A DNA stretch of 64,000 nucleotides, taken from the NCBI GenBank assembly GCA_030248195.1, contig JASAND010005466.1, positions 1 through 64,000 on the forward strand. The letters run 5' to 3'. Shown piece after piece: positions 11,819 through 22,384 of this stretch. The position numbers and the translations under genes were made by a program. The notes beneath the pieces were generated by a model. That model saw only the letters and a program-made list of their open reading frames with translations, was not told where the DNA came from and made no database searches. Every line of letters starts with the position of its first letter. Within the stretch, counting starts at the first letter, position 1. The stretch comes from Trissonchulus latispiculum (lineage: Eukaryota; Nematoda; Enoplea; Enoplida; Ironidae).

Positions 11819-12436
11819 AGTCAAGCGGGAAAACCCCATTTTAATATGCGGGAAAAACCCACCTCCAGTGTGGGCTTACTGGCATGAGCTATATAGGAGT
11901 TTAATAGCCTATCTTGAAGAGAGTCCAAAATAACCCTAGAGGCTGTGTTATTGTTGCTCCTATCCTAAGATAAAAGCAGATCTATAATATCCACGAAATT
12001 CCGTAATAATGATAATTCCGCAATAAGCTATAGCAAAAAGCAAATCTAAAGAGTAAAAGCAAATCTAGAGTAAAAGCAAATCTCTTTTACTCTTTAGATT
12101 TGCTTTTACTCTTTAGATTTGCTTTTACTCTTACTATTACGGAATTTCGTGGATATTATATATAGATCTGCTTTTACTCTTTACGAACGGCTACGATTTG
12201 CTATAGCTTATTGCTTGGCTGACGCTATCATTATTACCGAATTTCGTGGATATTATATATTTCAGTGGAATTACTTACTTTTCTTTCTTGCTGCCTGCGA
12301 ATATAAGTATTGCTGCTGCTTTACCGCAAACGACTATTTGCTCTTACTTAATTTCTCTGATTAATTTGCTATTTCGATTATTATTTCGATTTGCTATTTT
12401 GTGCTGAAGCATATCTCTTCCTGTGATCTGTCTGCT
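11819..12436. other. Non-coding stretch with a local direct and inverted repeat
   Basis: Around 12040-12130 the unit GAGTAAAAGCAAATCT occurs repeatedly and then inverted, and ATCCACGAAATTCCGTAATA (near 11990) returns inverted near 12138. A third partial inverted copy is near 12235-12255. The stretch may be the 5' untranslated part of the LINE that follows, or a separate small fold-back. No reliable gene is seen; the frame at 12119-12364 is hydrophobic and without motifs. Confidence 0.45.
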
Positions 12437-13598
12437 ATGTCCACTCAATTTTGTGCCAAATACCAGCAGGACTTGAAAGATCAGGTGGTGGTTAAGTGCT
12501 ATTGTTGCACAACGGGCTTTCACGCTGACTGTTCGGTGAAAACGATCGGGTCAACCCCTCGCCTGGGGTAGTTTTTCTTTGTGAAAGCTGTCGTCCAGTG
12601 GTCCCTTCCTTACCCCAATGGAAGGGTGAATTCGACAAAATGCGGTCAGAGTGGGCTGAACTTAAGAATCTGGTTCAGGGTGGTCAGGCGCCGCCGGCCC
12701 AACCTTCTGCTACCGCTGCCGTGACCGGACCTCAGGCTGGTAATGTATCGGTCTGTACAGGTCGCTCCATTTGCTGGAGCGGATGTCTGTGTTGGAGTCT
12801 AAGTTTGACTCTTTCATGGACAATTTTGACATGGGTAACTGGATTGGTGAACTGGCCCTCTCTATATCGCAGGCAACTGCACAAGCTGTCTTCTCTAGTA
12901 TGTCCGAACTGGAGGAAGTCAGGGAGAAGCGAGACAAGATCTGCGCTTTTGGCGTTCAGGAGGATCCAAATAAGGCGGATATTAATGAGATCAGGGAAGT
13001 GTTTGGTGATTTCGGAATTGAGGTGGGAGCAGTGGTCACGACTTGGAGGGATGCCCCTCAGCGAGCAGGTCCTAAGCTGTTGAAAATTCAGATGTCGGAT
13101 ACACGGGTGAAGAAGAGAGTCTTGGATCTGGCAAGGGAAAAGAAGCTACCCGAAGGATGGTCTTTACGGAGGGACATGAGCTTCCGGGAGAGGGAGGCCC
13201 TTCGTAGGCCTGCGGCGAGGCATAACCAGGGTATGGTATCAACTGGAATGGAACCGTCCATTTCAGTGTCGTCTGGTGGTGGGTCTGGGTCGCCTGTCTC
13301 TTCTCGTGGAGGGACTGTGAATCGATTGTCGACTGCCAACCGAGGTCGCCGAGGGCATGTGTCCTCTGGTGTCCCGAATCGGGTGATGTCGATGTCAAAT
13401 CTATTGGAATACAATGATGGTGTAGCAGATCTACTCCCGAATCCAGCCACTATGAACCTTCGTTTAGCCAGTCGTCCCCAACGGGGCCAGGCCTTTTCTG
13501 GAATGGGAAACTGGTGTATGAACTTCAGTATCAATGTGACTATGTCTATGATCCATGCGATGTACGTTGTTTTTATGCAAATCTTAATGGAATTTTGA
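12437..13598 (+). pseudogene. LINE ORF1 remnant (PHD-like finger, coiled coil, RRM-like part)
   Basis: Decayed first ORF of a non-LTR retrotransposon, the nucleic-acid-binding chaperone. It opens at ATG 12437 with a PHD-like finger (CYCC...FHADC), breaks at TAG 12569-12571, and resumes one frame over with the next CESC pair. A further frameshift leads into the frame from 12771, where a helical part (ERMSVLESKFDSF) is followed by a block typical of CR1/L2-type ORF1 (KICAFGVQEDP, then LDLAREKKLPEGWSLRRDMS and EREALRRPA). The C-terminal part is Ser/Gly-rich. Assignment to the CR1-like group rests on the finger plus RRM-like order and is my inference. At least two frame breaks make it inactive. 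Confidence 0.72.
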
Positions 13599-14570
13599 GT
13601 AAAAGGAAGGAACTTTTGTACTTATTAACTCAGGAGAGGTTTGATATAATTGTTATTGCTGAAACAAAATTAAATGAATCTGCTGATTCTATACTACTCC
13701 TGTCGGGATCAGAATACGAAATTTTGAGAAAGGATAGAAATAGGCACGGAGGTGGGGTTTGTCTCATTTTTGGTAAACATCTTGCGTTTAATAGTCCGAC
13801 CGTTAATAGACATCTAAAATCCGAATCTATTTGTGTTTATTTTAAATTTCGTCATTTGACATTACGTTTCGCATGCATGTAGGCCTCCTGGTGATAATGT
13901 TGCTTTGGAATATGTAATTGATGATATTGGCTGTATAGTGAATTCATGTCGGAATAATATATTTCCAGTTTTTGTAGGAGATTTTAATTTACCAAATATT
14001 ATCTGGGATTTATTATTAGCTAACAAAGTGATAATTCTTTTCTTAAACCGCGTTAACTCAAATAGTTAAAAATCCTACGCGCTTTGCCCCACCAAATATT
14101 TTGGATCTTGTGTTGATTTCTGATATTACTCTTTCTACTCCTATTCAAATAAATGCTCCTTTGGGAAATTCGTACCATACTTCCCTGCTTTTTGATTTGA
14201 AGGTACAGTGTAAAGAGGAAATAAGCTATTTCCGCAATTTTTTCTTCATGGATTGTATTAATATTAGTCAAAGACAATGTAGATTGGCATATGTTTTTCT
14301 GGAATGCTTATAATGGGGTTTTTGTAATCCAGTTGAATGTTTTTGGAGTACGTTCAAGAATTTCGTCCATTCTTTAGTTGAAGTGTATGTACCTATTGTG
14401 AAGTGTAATAAGAATGCACTACCATGACCAAACTCTCTGAAAACGTTGTATAGAAACAAGATTGCTGCTTTTAAAACTGGAATCGTTCTATGGATTATGA
14501 TTATGACTAAGCGACAATATGAAGCTTTAAATAGATTATTCTCTGAACAGTTAAACAAATTTTTAAGTTA
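13535..14570 (+). pseudogene. LINE ORF2 remnant (APE-type endonuclease, no reverse transcriptase)
   Basis: Start of the second ORF of the same LINE. Endonuclease landmarks in order are CFYANLNGILSKR, FDIIVIAETKLNES, RKDRNRHGGGVCLIF, then after frameshifts FVGDFNLPNIIWD, NPTRFAPPNILDLVLISD and GNSYHTSLLF, where the usual Asp-His pair has become Tyr-His. The part near 14330-14560 resembles the linker before the reverse transcriptase (FKNFVHSLVEVYVPIVK...LKTLYRNKIAAFK). The element stops there, so the reverse transcriptase is missing. The truncation is at the 3' side, which is unlike ordinary 5'-truncated insertions and suggests a later deletion or rearrangement. Confidence 0.75.
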
Positions 14571-14574
14571 ATAA

Positions 14575-14640
14575 AATTGTAAAATTGTGAAATCGTTGTG
14601 AAATCACTACTTTTCGGCCAAAAATCCATGGGAGCACTGG
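14575..14640 (+). repeat. GTTGTAAA-type repeat tail
   Basis: The block TCGTTGTGAAATCAC and following CACTACTTTTCGGCCAAAAA match 36925-36975 closely. There too it directly precedes the CATAGGTGTAACGGGG MITE, so repeat and MITE form one conserved junction at both loci. Confidence 0.55.
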
Positions 14641-14845
14641 CATAGGTGTAACGGGGATTTGGGTTAGGGGCCCCCTCCTCCGGAATTTTGGGGGTCCCCT
14701 TCTTTTTCCCCATTTTTTTCTATTTTTATGCCAAAACTCGCATTTTCAGCCATTGCTAATGGCAACAAACATTCAACTGTGAAGTAATTTTGACATTAGA
14801 TACAGGTTTTAAATTCGAAAACTTGATTGGCAACATGTAAAAGGT
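14641..14845 (+). mobile_element. Left-end fragment of the CATAGGTGTAACGGGG fold-back MITE
   Basis: Matches the left arm of the complete element at 36983-37712 (CATAGGTGTAACGGGGATTT, GCCATTGCTAATG, GTGAAGTAATTTTGACATTA). It breaks off at about 14845, where the unrecognised pseudogene begins. Confidence 0.7.
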
Positions 14846-15470
14846 GCTACACTTAAAAGGTAAAGGGTCATCAAAAGGATTCATCAAGGCCAAAGCATCA
14901 AACTGCTCTTGAGCAAATCAAAAGAGAAAGCCACCTCCATGCCGTTAAATTATCATCATCAAGGACAGGCAACACATCATTTGCGTTATTAGCACCAGGT
15001 GGTGACAACGTTGACACAAGGATTTAGTCGTGTGAAGCAGCCATTCAGGTAAATTATTGACTTGTTCCGAATCCGGCTATCACGTCAAGATCCACTTCGT
15101 TGTAGACTAAAAAAGTTCATCCCGTCAACAGCATAATCTATTTTTCTGCCCGAATACTTTTGCGGAATTGCCAAGACTGATGGAACTCCTCCGCGGTCAA
15201 CAGGGTTCAGTGGAGCTATCTTTTATTGCCGTCCCTTTGCCGCTTCCTCAAACTGTCACTTCACAAACTTAACACCGTTTCCGGGGGGAAACGTACTGAA
15301 CACACTTGATACATCTCTGCAGGAAACCAATGAATAAAGAAACTGATTTGAGATGTTTGGATAAATGCCTAACGTAAATTGACTTTTGAATCCAAACGCT
15401 GTATTCTGGTCAGGAAAGAGGTTGGGGAAACTCCACTCATGGACAGTTGTCTCCAGACATGTGCAGGACA
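14846..15470 (-). pseudogene. Decayed copy of unrecognised protein sequence (family U)
   Basis: Minus-strand homolog of 28158-28640 and 35350-35960. Matches begin with CLETTVHEWSFPNLFPDQN and TLGIYPNISNQFLYSLVS, then a deletion of about 43 bp removes the YADFSYWHYEVFVN block. After FVK an in-frame stop follows, and the remainder (QFEEAAKGRQ and onward) is full of substitutions. It is the most decayed of the three copies. I do not recognise the protein. It abuts a P-family end at 15470. Confidence 0.6.
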
Positions 15471-17498
15471 AGTGACAAGCGTCACGCTCTTAGTTATCAA
15501 GCAAAAAACATCATCTGCACAATAACAGCTGACCCCCCCCCACAACTGAGTATGTGCACTTCAAAGAAATTTGCACGCTATGCCTACGTACTAAAGCTGG
15601 CAGCAGACGCACACTGAACCAACTGAAAGTCTGACCAAAAAGTGTAGGGAGCGAAATTGTTTTGTTTATACTGAATTATCGGTATATTTTTGCTGCAGCA
15701 ATGTATATATATGTTCTGAACCGTCTTGGCATGAACTTTCTTTTGCTTGAAAAAAAATTCTAAAAAAACTAAAATTCATCAAAAGAAGCCGATTTTTTAA
15801 GTTTTGAAAGATCAGTAGAAGCCAGGAACTAGCCGTTCGGTGGAAAATTAGCCCATGTCTCGGACATTTTGAATTCCGAATATCAGCTCATTTCGTCAAA
15901 AACTTGCGATAGTTATTCAATTTTTTCGATTTTCAAAATCCTTTGATCTTTGCCGCTTTTCCAACTTTGACTGGCTGTTACTCGCGACTCACTAATGCAA
16001 AAATTTTTTAATTGGATTTTCAGGACCGCTTACGTGTCAGCTTCCATGTGATATATGTGGTTTTTCAAAATTTGGAAATCGATTTTTTCAAAAAATACCA
16101 CTTTTTGGCCCAAAATTTCGACAATGCTAATCCAGCAAAAGTGGGTGAAAATAACAATGTCATAAAGTTCAATCTGAGCTGAGTCCAACAATATAAAGTT
16201 TTCGTGGCTACGACTTATACTGCACCCGCAACGAATTTTTAAACAATTTCCTATTTCAGCTGATTTCTGAGAAGTTGTGCTATATTGTGCATTGATTTGC
16301 CGCAAATAGTGTAAACTAGCCAAAAACCGGCTAAAAAGAGAAATTGTTTAAAAATGGATTGCGGGTGCAATATAAGTCGTAGCCACAAAAACTTTATATT
16401 GTTGGATTCAGCTCAGATTAAACTTTATGCTAACGTTATTTTTACCCACTTTTGCTGATTCGCATTGTCGAAATTTGTGTCAAAAAGTGGTAATTTTCGA
16501 AAAAATCGATTTTCAAATTTTGAAAAACCACATATATTACATGGAAGCTGACACGTAAGCGGTCCTGAAAATCCAATTAAAAAATTTTTGCATTGAGTGA
16601 GTCGCGAGTAATAGCCAGCCAAAGTTGGAAAAGCGGCAAAGATCAAAGGATTTTGAAAATCGAAAAAATTGAATAACTATCGCAATTTTTGACCAAATGA
16701 GCTGGTATTCGGGATTCAAAATGTCTGGGACATGGGCTAATTTTCCACCGAACGGCTAGTTCCTGGTTTCTACTGATCCTTCAAATCTTAAAAAATCGGC
16801 TTCTTTTGATGAATTTTAATTTAAAAAAATTTTTTTCAACCAAAAGAAAGTTCATGCCATGACGGTTCAGAAAATATATACATTGCTGCAGCAAAAATGT
16901 AACGGTAATTCAGTATAAACAAAACAATTTCGCTCCCTACATTTTTTGGTCACTCTTTAGTTGTGTTTTTGAGCTTTATAACGTAGGCATAGCGTGCAAC
17001 TTTCTTTGAAGCTCACATACTCAGTTGTGGGGGGGCGGGGTCAGCCGTGTGTTGTGCAGATGGTGTTATTTGCTTGATAACTAAAGGCCGGTTCACAGGC
17101 TGTCGCTTGTCGCGTGTCGCATGTCGCAAGTCGTATGTCGCATGTCGCGTAGGATTTGTAGTATGTCGCATGTCGCTTGTCGCAGTGACTGATGTGTTCA
17201 CAGGCTAATGTCCTGTCGCAGGAAATTTCAGTGCAACACTTGCCAAAGCCTACATTTCATAGGCTAGAGGCACGCGACACGCGACAAAAGTTAAAACATT
17301 TTTAACTCCTTACGACACGCGACAATTTGTCGCACGACACTTTTGTCGCAACAAGCTATGAACCTGTGAACACTGTCGCGACAAGCGACACGCGACATAC
17401 GACTCTGCGACACGCGACACGCGACATACGACTGAGCCTGTGAACCGGCCTTAAGAGCGTGGCGCTTGTCACGCTCTTAGTTATTATGTACTCTTGGT
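15470..17498. mobile_element. P palindromic element, copy 1
   Basis: Fold-back element centred near 16292, arms about 0.8-1 kb. The right terminus reads GTACTCTTGGT. The subterminal hairpin at the left is GTGACAAGCGTCACGCTCTT. Paired blocks are GGGAGCGAAATTGTTTTGTT (near 15648) with its complement near 16935, and GCTGCAGCAA on both sides. The extreme left end is lost. A Harbinger-type MITE interrupts the right end. Frames inside the arms (for example 16030-16323, 16425-16646) are arm sequence repeated in all copies and show no domain. Confidence 0.7.
17085..17451. mobile_element. Harbinger-like MITE rich in GTCGC, copy 1
   Basis: 367-bp element with perfect 18-bp inverted ends AGGCCGGTTCACAGGCT(G/C) and a 3-bp TAA duplication (17082-17084, 17452-17454). 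The site without the insertion is seen at 36175-36195 and 15495-15505, where TAACTAAGAG or its complement is continuous. The 3-bp T-A duplication fits PIF/Harbinger. The interior consists largely of GTCGC and GCGAC repeats in both orientations. Confidence 0.8.
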
Positions 17499-19003
17499 AA
17501 TACACAGAGCTTTGCAGTTCAATAAAATTTTGAAAATTAAAAACATTCAATGATCTCATCCAAAAGTACAGCAATAAACGTAAACGTGTAATAGGGAGAC
17601 GTTGCGTCTTTCCCCAATAGGGTGGGTTTTAGTAAAGTGTATATATTTATGTATATATGTATTTGTGATAGTGTTGCGACTAGTTTTATATGTCTGGGGA
17701 TGTCTGATTTTAGTTGTTTGTCTGATGTCTGTCTGGCTAGATGGCGCTGTTTGCCTTTCTTCTAGAAAGGTCTAGAAGTTTCTCCTTCTATGTTAACACT
17801 TTCGTCCAATCAAAATTCATAAAAATTTCATCAGACTTTCTCATTGGCTCTTTTCGTTAAAAACTATCGGCTCCAACTCTCTATCAGTCTGGTCCAAATT
17901 CTCGTTGCGTGTGGTTGTTTATTTCTAGCTCTCCCTGCTGTTTAATTTTATTGTGCCGTTTTCAACATTTTGGATTTCAATATTGGATATTGGTAAGTTA
18001 ATGTATTTTTCTTTTCATTATTCAGACTCCAAGGCGACCTTGTGAGTAATATAAAGTTTATTTGTACTTTGTTATATTCGTGTGCTAAGAATCTGTAACT
18101 TGTTTTTTAGGAAACGTTTTGGGATGTTATGTTTTATATTGACTTCAGCCGCGACGGCTTAGGGATTTATCTTTAAATAATTATTGTGTGGTGGGTTTAT
18201 ATTTTGGGGTTGAACTGTATTGTGTATTTTGTTCAATATTTTTATGTGGATGTTTAATTTGTCTGGTTAAAATTTAATTTGTCCCTAAAATTTATTCTGC
18301 TTGATTTCTACTATTTGTATCTTTCCTATGAATGTTCTCTTGTCAAAATTTATTATGCTGTCCTGTACTATTTCGGGAGTTTCTCCCTTTTGCTTCATCA
18401 TTATTTATTAACTGCGGTCTCAGTTACTGAGCCTTTAGGTTGTTTTTAGTTAAGGGTTTATTAGAGTTGTATAATCGGTAGGTAGGGTTCTGAGGGAGGA
18501 CTGGGCTTAGGTTGTTTAAATATTCACTGAGCGTGCATTCAATTTAGTTGAAGTCTCTTTTATTGATATTAATTGAGGTCCTACTTGTTCTCTTAGACGA
18601 AGTTGCTCAGGTGTCACTTAGGTTTAAGTATGTTGGCGAGGTCCTACCCAGGTCGATTGGAACATAACTCTCCTCCAGGTTCGTCGTTTCCGTCTGCGCA
18701 CTGTTTCCACTCGTAAAGTTTGGTTAGCTATACCTTTCTAACTTTACATTAGGCTGCCAGTCCTCGACCTTTTCCCTTCCGTTTTTCCTAGTTTTGCTCA
18801 ATTTCAATTCTTGCACTTTGTCTTTTCCATTTTGTAGTAGTATTATTGTCATTTGTTTTCTTTATATTTTCCGATTTGATCTCTTTGTGATTTTCTTGTG
18901 CTGTAATTTGTACGTACTTAACTTATTTGCTTTTTAGGCATTTCGGTTTTAACAATAAATTGACAAAGAACGTTTGCACGCTACAGTCGGCACTTTCAAC
19001 CAA
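17499..19003. other. T-rich segment between P copies, possible promoter or LTR-like sequence, copy 1
   Basis: About 1.5 kb without an open frame. It holds two CCAAT-like boxes (TCCAATCA near 17814, CATTGGCTC near 17844). It also has splice-like signals: TATTGGTAAGTTAATG near 17990, CAGACTCC...GTGAGTAA near 18024-18054, TTTTTTAGGAAACG near 18104, and an AATAAA near 18953. These could be non-coding exons of a host gene or part of a solo LTR starting TGTGATAGTG at 17664. I could not find matching LTR ends with a duplication, so its nature is open. Confidence 0.35.
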
Positions 19004-20880
19004 CTGACTAAAGTCTGACCAAAAAATGTAGGGAGCGAAATTGTTTTGTTTATACTGATTACCGGTACATTTTTGCTGCAGCAATGTATATATTTTCTGA
19101 ACCGTCATGGCATAAACTTTCTTTTGGTTGAAAAAAAATTTTTTTAAAAATTAAAATTCATCAAAAAGAAGCCGATTTTTTGGTTTTGAAAGATGAGTAG
19201 AAGACAGGAACTAGCCGTTCGGTAGAAAATTAGCCCATGTCTCACACATGTTGAATCCCGAATATCAGCTGATTTCGTCAAACATTGCGATAGTTATTCA
19301 ATTTTTCGATTTTCAAAATCCTTTGATCTTTGCCGCTTTTCCAACTTTGACTGGCTATTACTCGCGACTCAGTCAATGCAAAAAATTTTTAATTGGATTT
19401 TCAGGACCGCGTACGTGTCACCTTTCATGTGATATATGTGGTTTTTCAAAATTTGAAAATCGATTTTTTCGAAAAATACCACTTTTTGACCCAAAATTTC
19501 AACAATGCGAATCCAGCAAAAGTGGGTAAAAATAACATTATCATAAAGTTTAATCTGAGCTGAATCCAACGATATAAAGTTTTTGTGGCTACGGCTTAAA
19601 TTGCCCCAGCAACGAATGTTTAAACAATTTTCTATTTCAGGTGATTTCTGACAAGTTGTGCTATATTGTGCATTGATTTGCCGCAAATAGTATAAACTAG
19701 CCAAAAACAGGCTAAAAAGCGAAATTGTTTAAAAATTAGTTGCGGATGCAATATAAGTCGTAGCCACAAAAACTTTATATTGTTGGATTCAGCTCAGATT
19801 AAACTTTATGCTAACGTTATTTTTACCCACTTTTGCTGATTCGCATTGTCGAAATTTGTGTCAAAAAGTGGTAATTTTCGAAAAAATCGATTTTCAAATT
19901 TTGAAAAACCACATATATTACATGGAAGCTGACACGTAAGCGGTCCTGAAAATCCAATTAAAAAATTTTTGCATTGAGTGAGTCGCGAGTAATAGCCAGC
20001 CAAAGTTGGAAAAGCGGCAAAGATCAAAGGATTTTGAAAATCGAAAAAATTGAATAACTATCGCAATTTTTGACCAAATGAGCTGGTATTCGGGATTCAA
20101 AATGTCTGGGACATGGGCTAATTTTCCACCGAACGGCTAGTTCCTGGTTTCTACTGATCCTTCAAATCTTAAAAAATCGGCTTCTTTTGATGAATTTTAA
20201 TTTAAAAAAAATTTTTTTCAACCAAAAGAAAGTTCATGCCATGACGGTTCAGAAAATATATACATTGCTGCAGCAAAAATGTAACGGTAATTCAGTATAA
20301 ACAAAACAATTTCGCTCCCTACATTTTTTGGTCACTCTTTAGTTGTGTTTTTGAGCTTTATAACGTAGGCATAGCGTGCAAATTTCTTTGAAGTGCACAT
20401 ACTCAGTTGTGGGGGGGAGGGGTCAGCCGTGTGTTGTGCAGATGGTGTTATTTGCTTGATAACTAAAGGCCGGTTCACAGGCTGTCGCTTGTCGCGTGTC
20501 GCATGTCGCAAGTCGTATGTCGCATGTCGCGTAGGATTTGTAGTATGTCGCATGTCGCTTGTCGCAGTGACTGATGTGTTCACAGGCTAATGTCCTGTCG
20601 CAGGAAATTTCAGTGCAACACTTGCCAAAGCCTACATTTCATAGGCTAGAGGCACGCGACACGCGACAAAAGTTAAAACATTTTTAACTCCTTACGACAC
20701 GCGACAATTTGTCGCACGACACTTTTGTCGCAACAAGCTATGAACCTGTGAACACTGTCGCGACAAGCGACACGCGACATACGACTCTGCGACACGCGAC
20801 ACGCGACATACGACTGAGCCTGTGAACCGGCCTTAAGAGCGTGGCGCTTGTCACGCTCTTAGTTATTATGTACTCTTGGT
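19004..20880. mobile_element. P palindromic element, copy 2
   Basis: Palindrome centred near 19675. The left arm begins near the truncated GTCTGACCAAAAAATGTAGG block. The right arm continues through CAGTTGTGGGGGGGAGG, the Harbinger MITE, and the terminus GTACTCTTGGT at about 20880. Right-hand sequence is nearly identical to copy 1, as expected from the 3.38-kb duplication. Confidence 0.7.
20467..20833. mobile_element. Harbinger-like MITE rich in GTCGC, copy 2
   Basis: Duplicate of 17085-17451 carried along by the tandem duplication, not an independent insertion: the TAA duplication lies at 20464-20466 and 20834-20836 in identical flanks. Confidence 0.8.
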
Positions 20881-22384
20881 AATACACAGAGCTTCGCAGT
20901 TCAATAAAATTTTGAAAATTAAAAACATTCAATGATCTCATCCAAAAGTACAGCAATAAACGTAAACGTGTAATAGGGAGACGTTGCGTCTTTCCCCAAT
21001 AGGGTGGGTTTTAGTAAAGTGTATATATTTATGTATATATGTATTTGTGATAGTGTTGCGACTAGTTTTATATGTCTGGGGATGTCTGATTTTAGTTGTT
21101 TGTCTGATGTCTGTCTGGCTAGATGGCGCTGTTTGCCTTTCTTCTAGAAAGGTCTAGAAGTTTCTCCTTCTATGTTAACACTTTCGTCCAATCAAAATTC
21201 ATAAAAATTTCATCAGACTTTCTCATTGGCTCTTTTCGTTAAAAACTATCGGCTCCAACTCTCTATCAGTCTGGTCCAAATTCTCGTTGCGTGTGGTTGT
21301 TTATTTCTAGCTCTCCCTGCTGTTTAATTTTATTGTGCCGTTTTCAACATTTTGGATTTCAATATTGGATATTGGTAAGTTAATGTATTTTTCTTTTCAT
21401 TATTCAGACTCCAAGGCGACCTTGTGAGTAATATAAAGTTTATTTGTACTTTGTTATATTCGTGTGCTAAGAATCTGTAACTTGTTTTTTAGGAAACGTT
21501 TTGGGATGTTATGTTTTATATTGACTTCAGCCGCGACGGCTTAGGGATTTATCTTTAAATAATTATTGTGTGGTGGGTTTATATTTTGGGGTTGAACTGT
21601 ATTGTGTATTTTGTTCAATATTTTTATGTGGATGTTTAATTTGTCTGGTTAAAATTTAATTTGTCCCTAAAATTTATTCTGCTTGATTTCTACTATTTGT
21701 ATCTTTCCTATGAATGTTCTCTTGTCAAAATTTATTATGCTGTCCTGTACTATTTCGGGAGTTTCTCCCTTTTGCTTCATCATTATTTATTAACTGCGGT
21801 CTCAGTTACTGAGCCTTTAGGTTGTTTTTAGTTTAGGGTTTATTAGAGTTGTATAATCGGTAGGTAGGGTTCTGAGGGAGGACTGGGCTTAGGTTGTTTA
21901 AATATTCACTGAGCGTGCATTCAATTTAGTTGAAGTCTCTTTTATTGATATTAATTGAGGTCCTACTTGTTCTCTTAGACGAAGTTGCTCAGGTGTCACT
22001 TAGGTTTAAGTATGTTGGCGAGGTCCTACCCAGGTCGATTGGAACATAACTCTCCTCCAGGTTCGTCGTTTCCGTCTGCGCACTGTTTCCACTCGTAAAG
22101 TTTGGTTAGCTATACCTTTCTAACTTTACATTAGGCTGCCAGTCCTCGACCTTTTCCCTTCCGTTTTTCCTAGTTTTGCTCAATTTCAATTCTTGCACTT
22201 TGTCTTTTCCATTTTGTAGTAGTATTATTGTCATTTGTTTTCTTTATATTTTCCGATTTGATCTCTTTGTGATTTTCTTGTGCTGTAATTTGTACGTACT
22301 TAACTTATTTGCTTTTTAGGCATTTCGGTTTTAACAATAAATTGACAAAGAACGTTTGCACGCTACAGTCGGCACTTTCAACCA
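20881..22384. other. T-rich segment between P copies, copy 2
   Basis: Copy of 17499-19003 with the same CCAAT-like boxes and splice-like signals at an offset of 3382 bp. No open frame. Confidence 0.35.

Larger units (their letters stand above)
16320..19701. repeat. 3.38-kb tandem duplication, unit 1
   Basis: Runs from the centre of P copy 1 to the centre of P copy 2. The next 3.38 kb (19702-23083) repeats it with very few differences in 17000-19000 versus 20382-22382 (for example TTAGTTAAGGG versus TTAGTTTAGGG near 18450/21832). P centres fall at about 16292, 19675 and 23058, a constant spacing of 3383, which points to unequal exchange between palindromes. Confidence 0.85.

Noticed and set aside
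17664..19004. Solo LTR starting TGTGATAGTG and ending near GCTACA
   Set aside because: The 5-bp flanks do not match and no primer-binding site or internal region is present, so it is mentioned only as a possibility.
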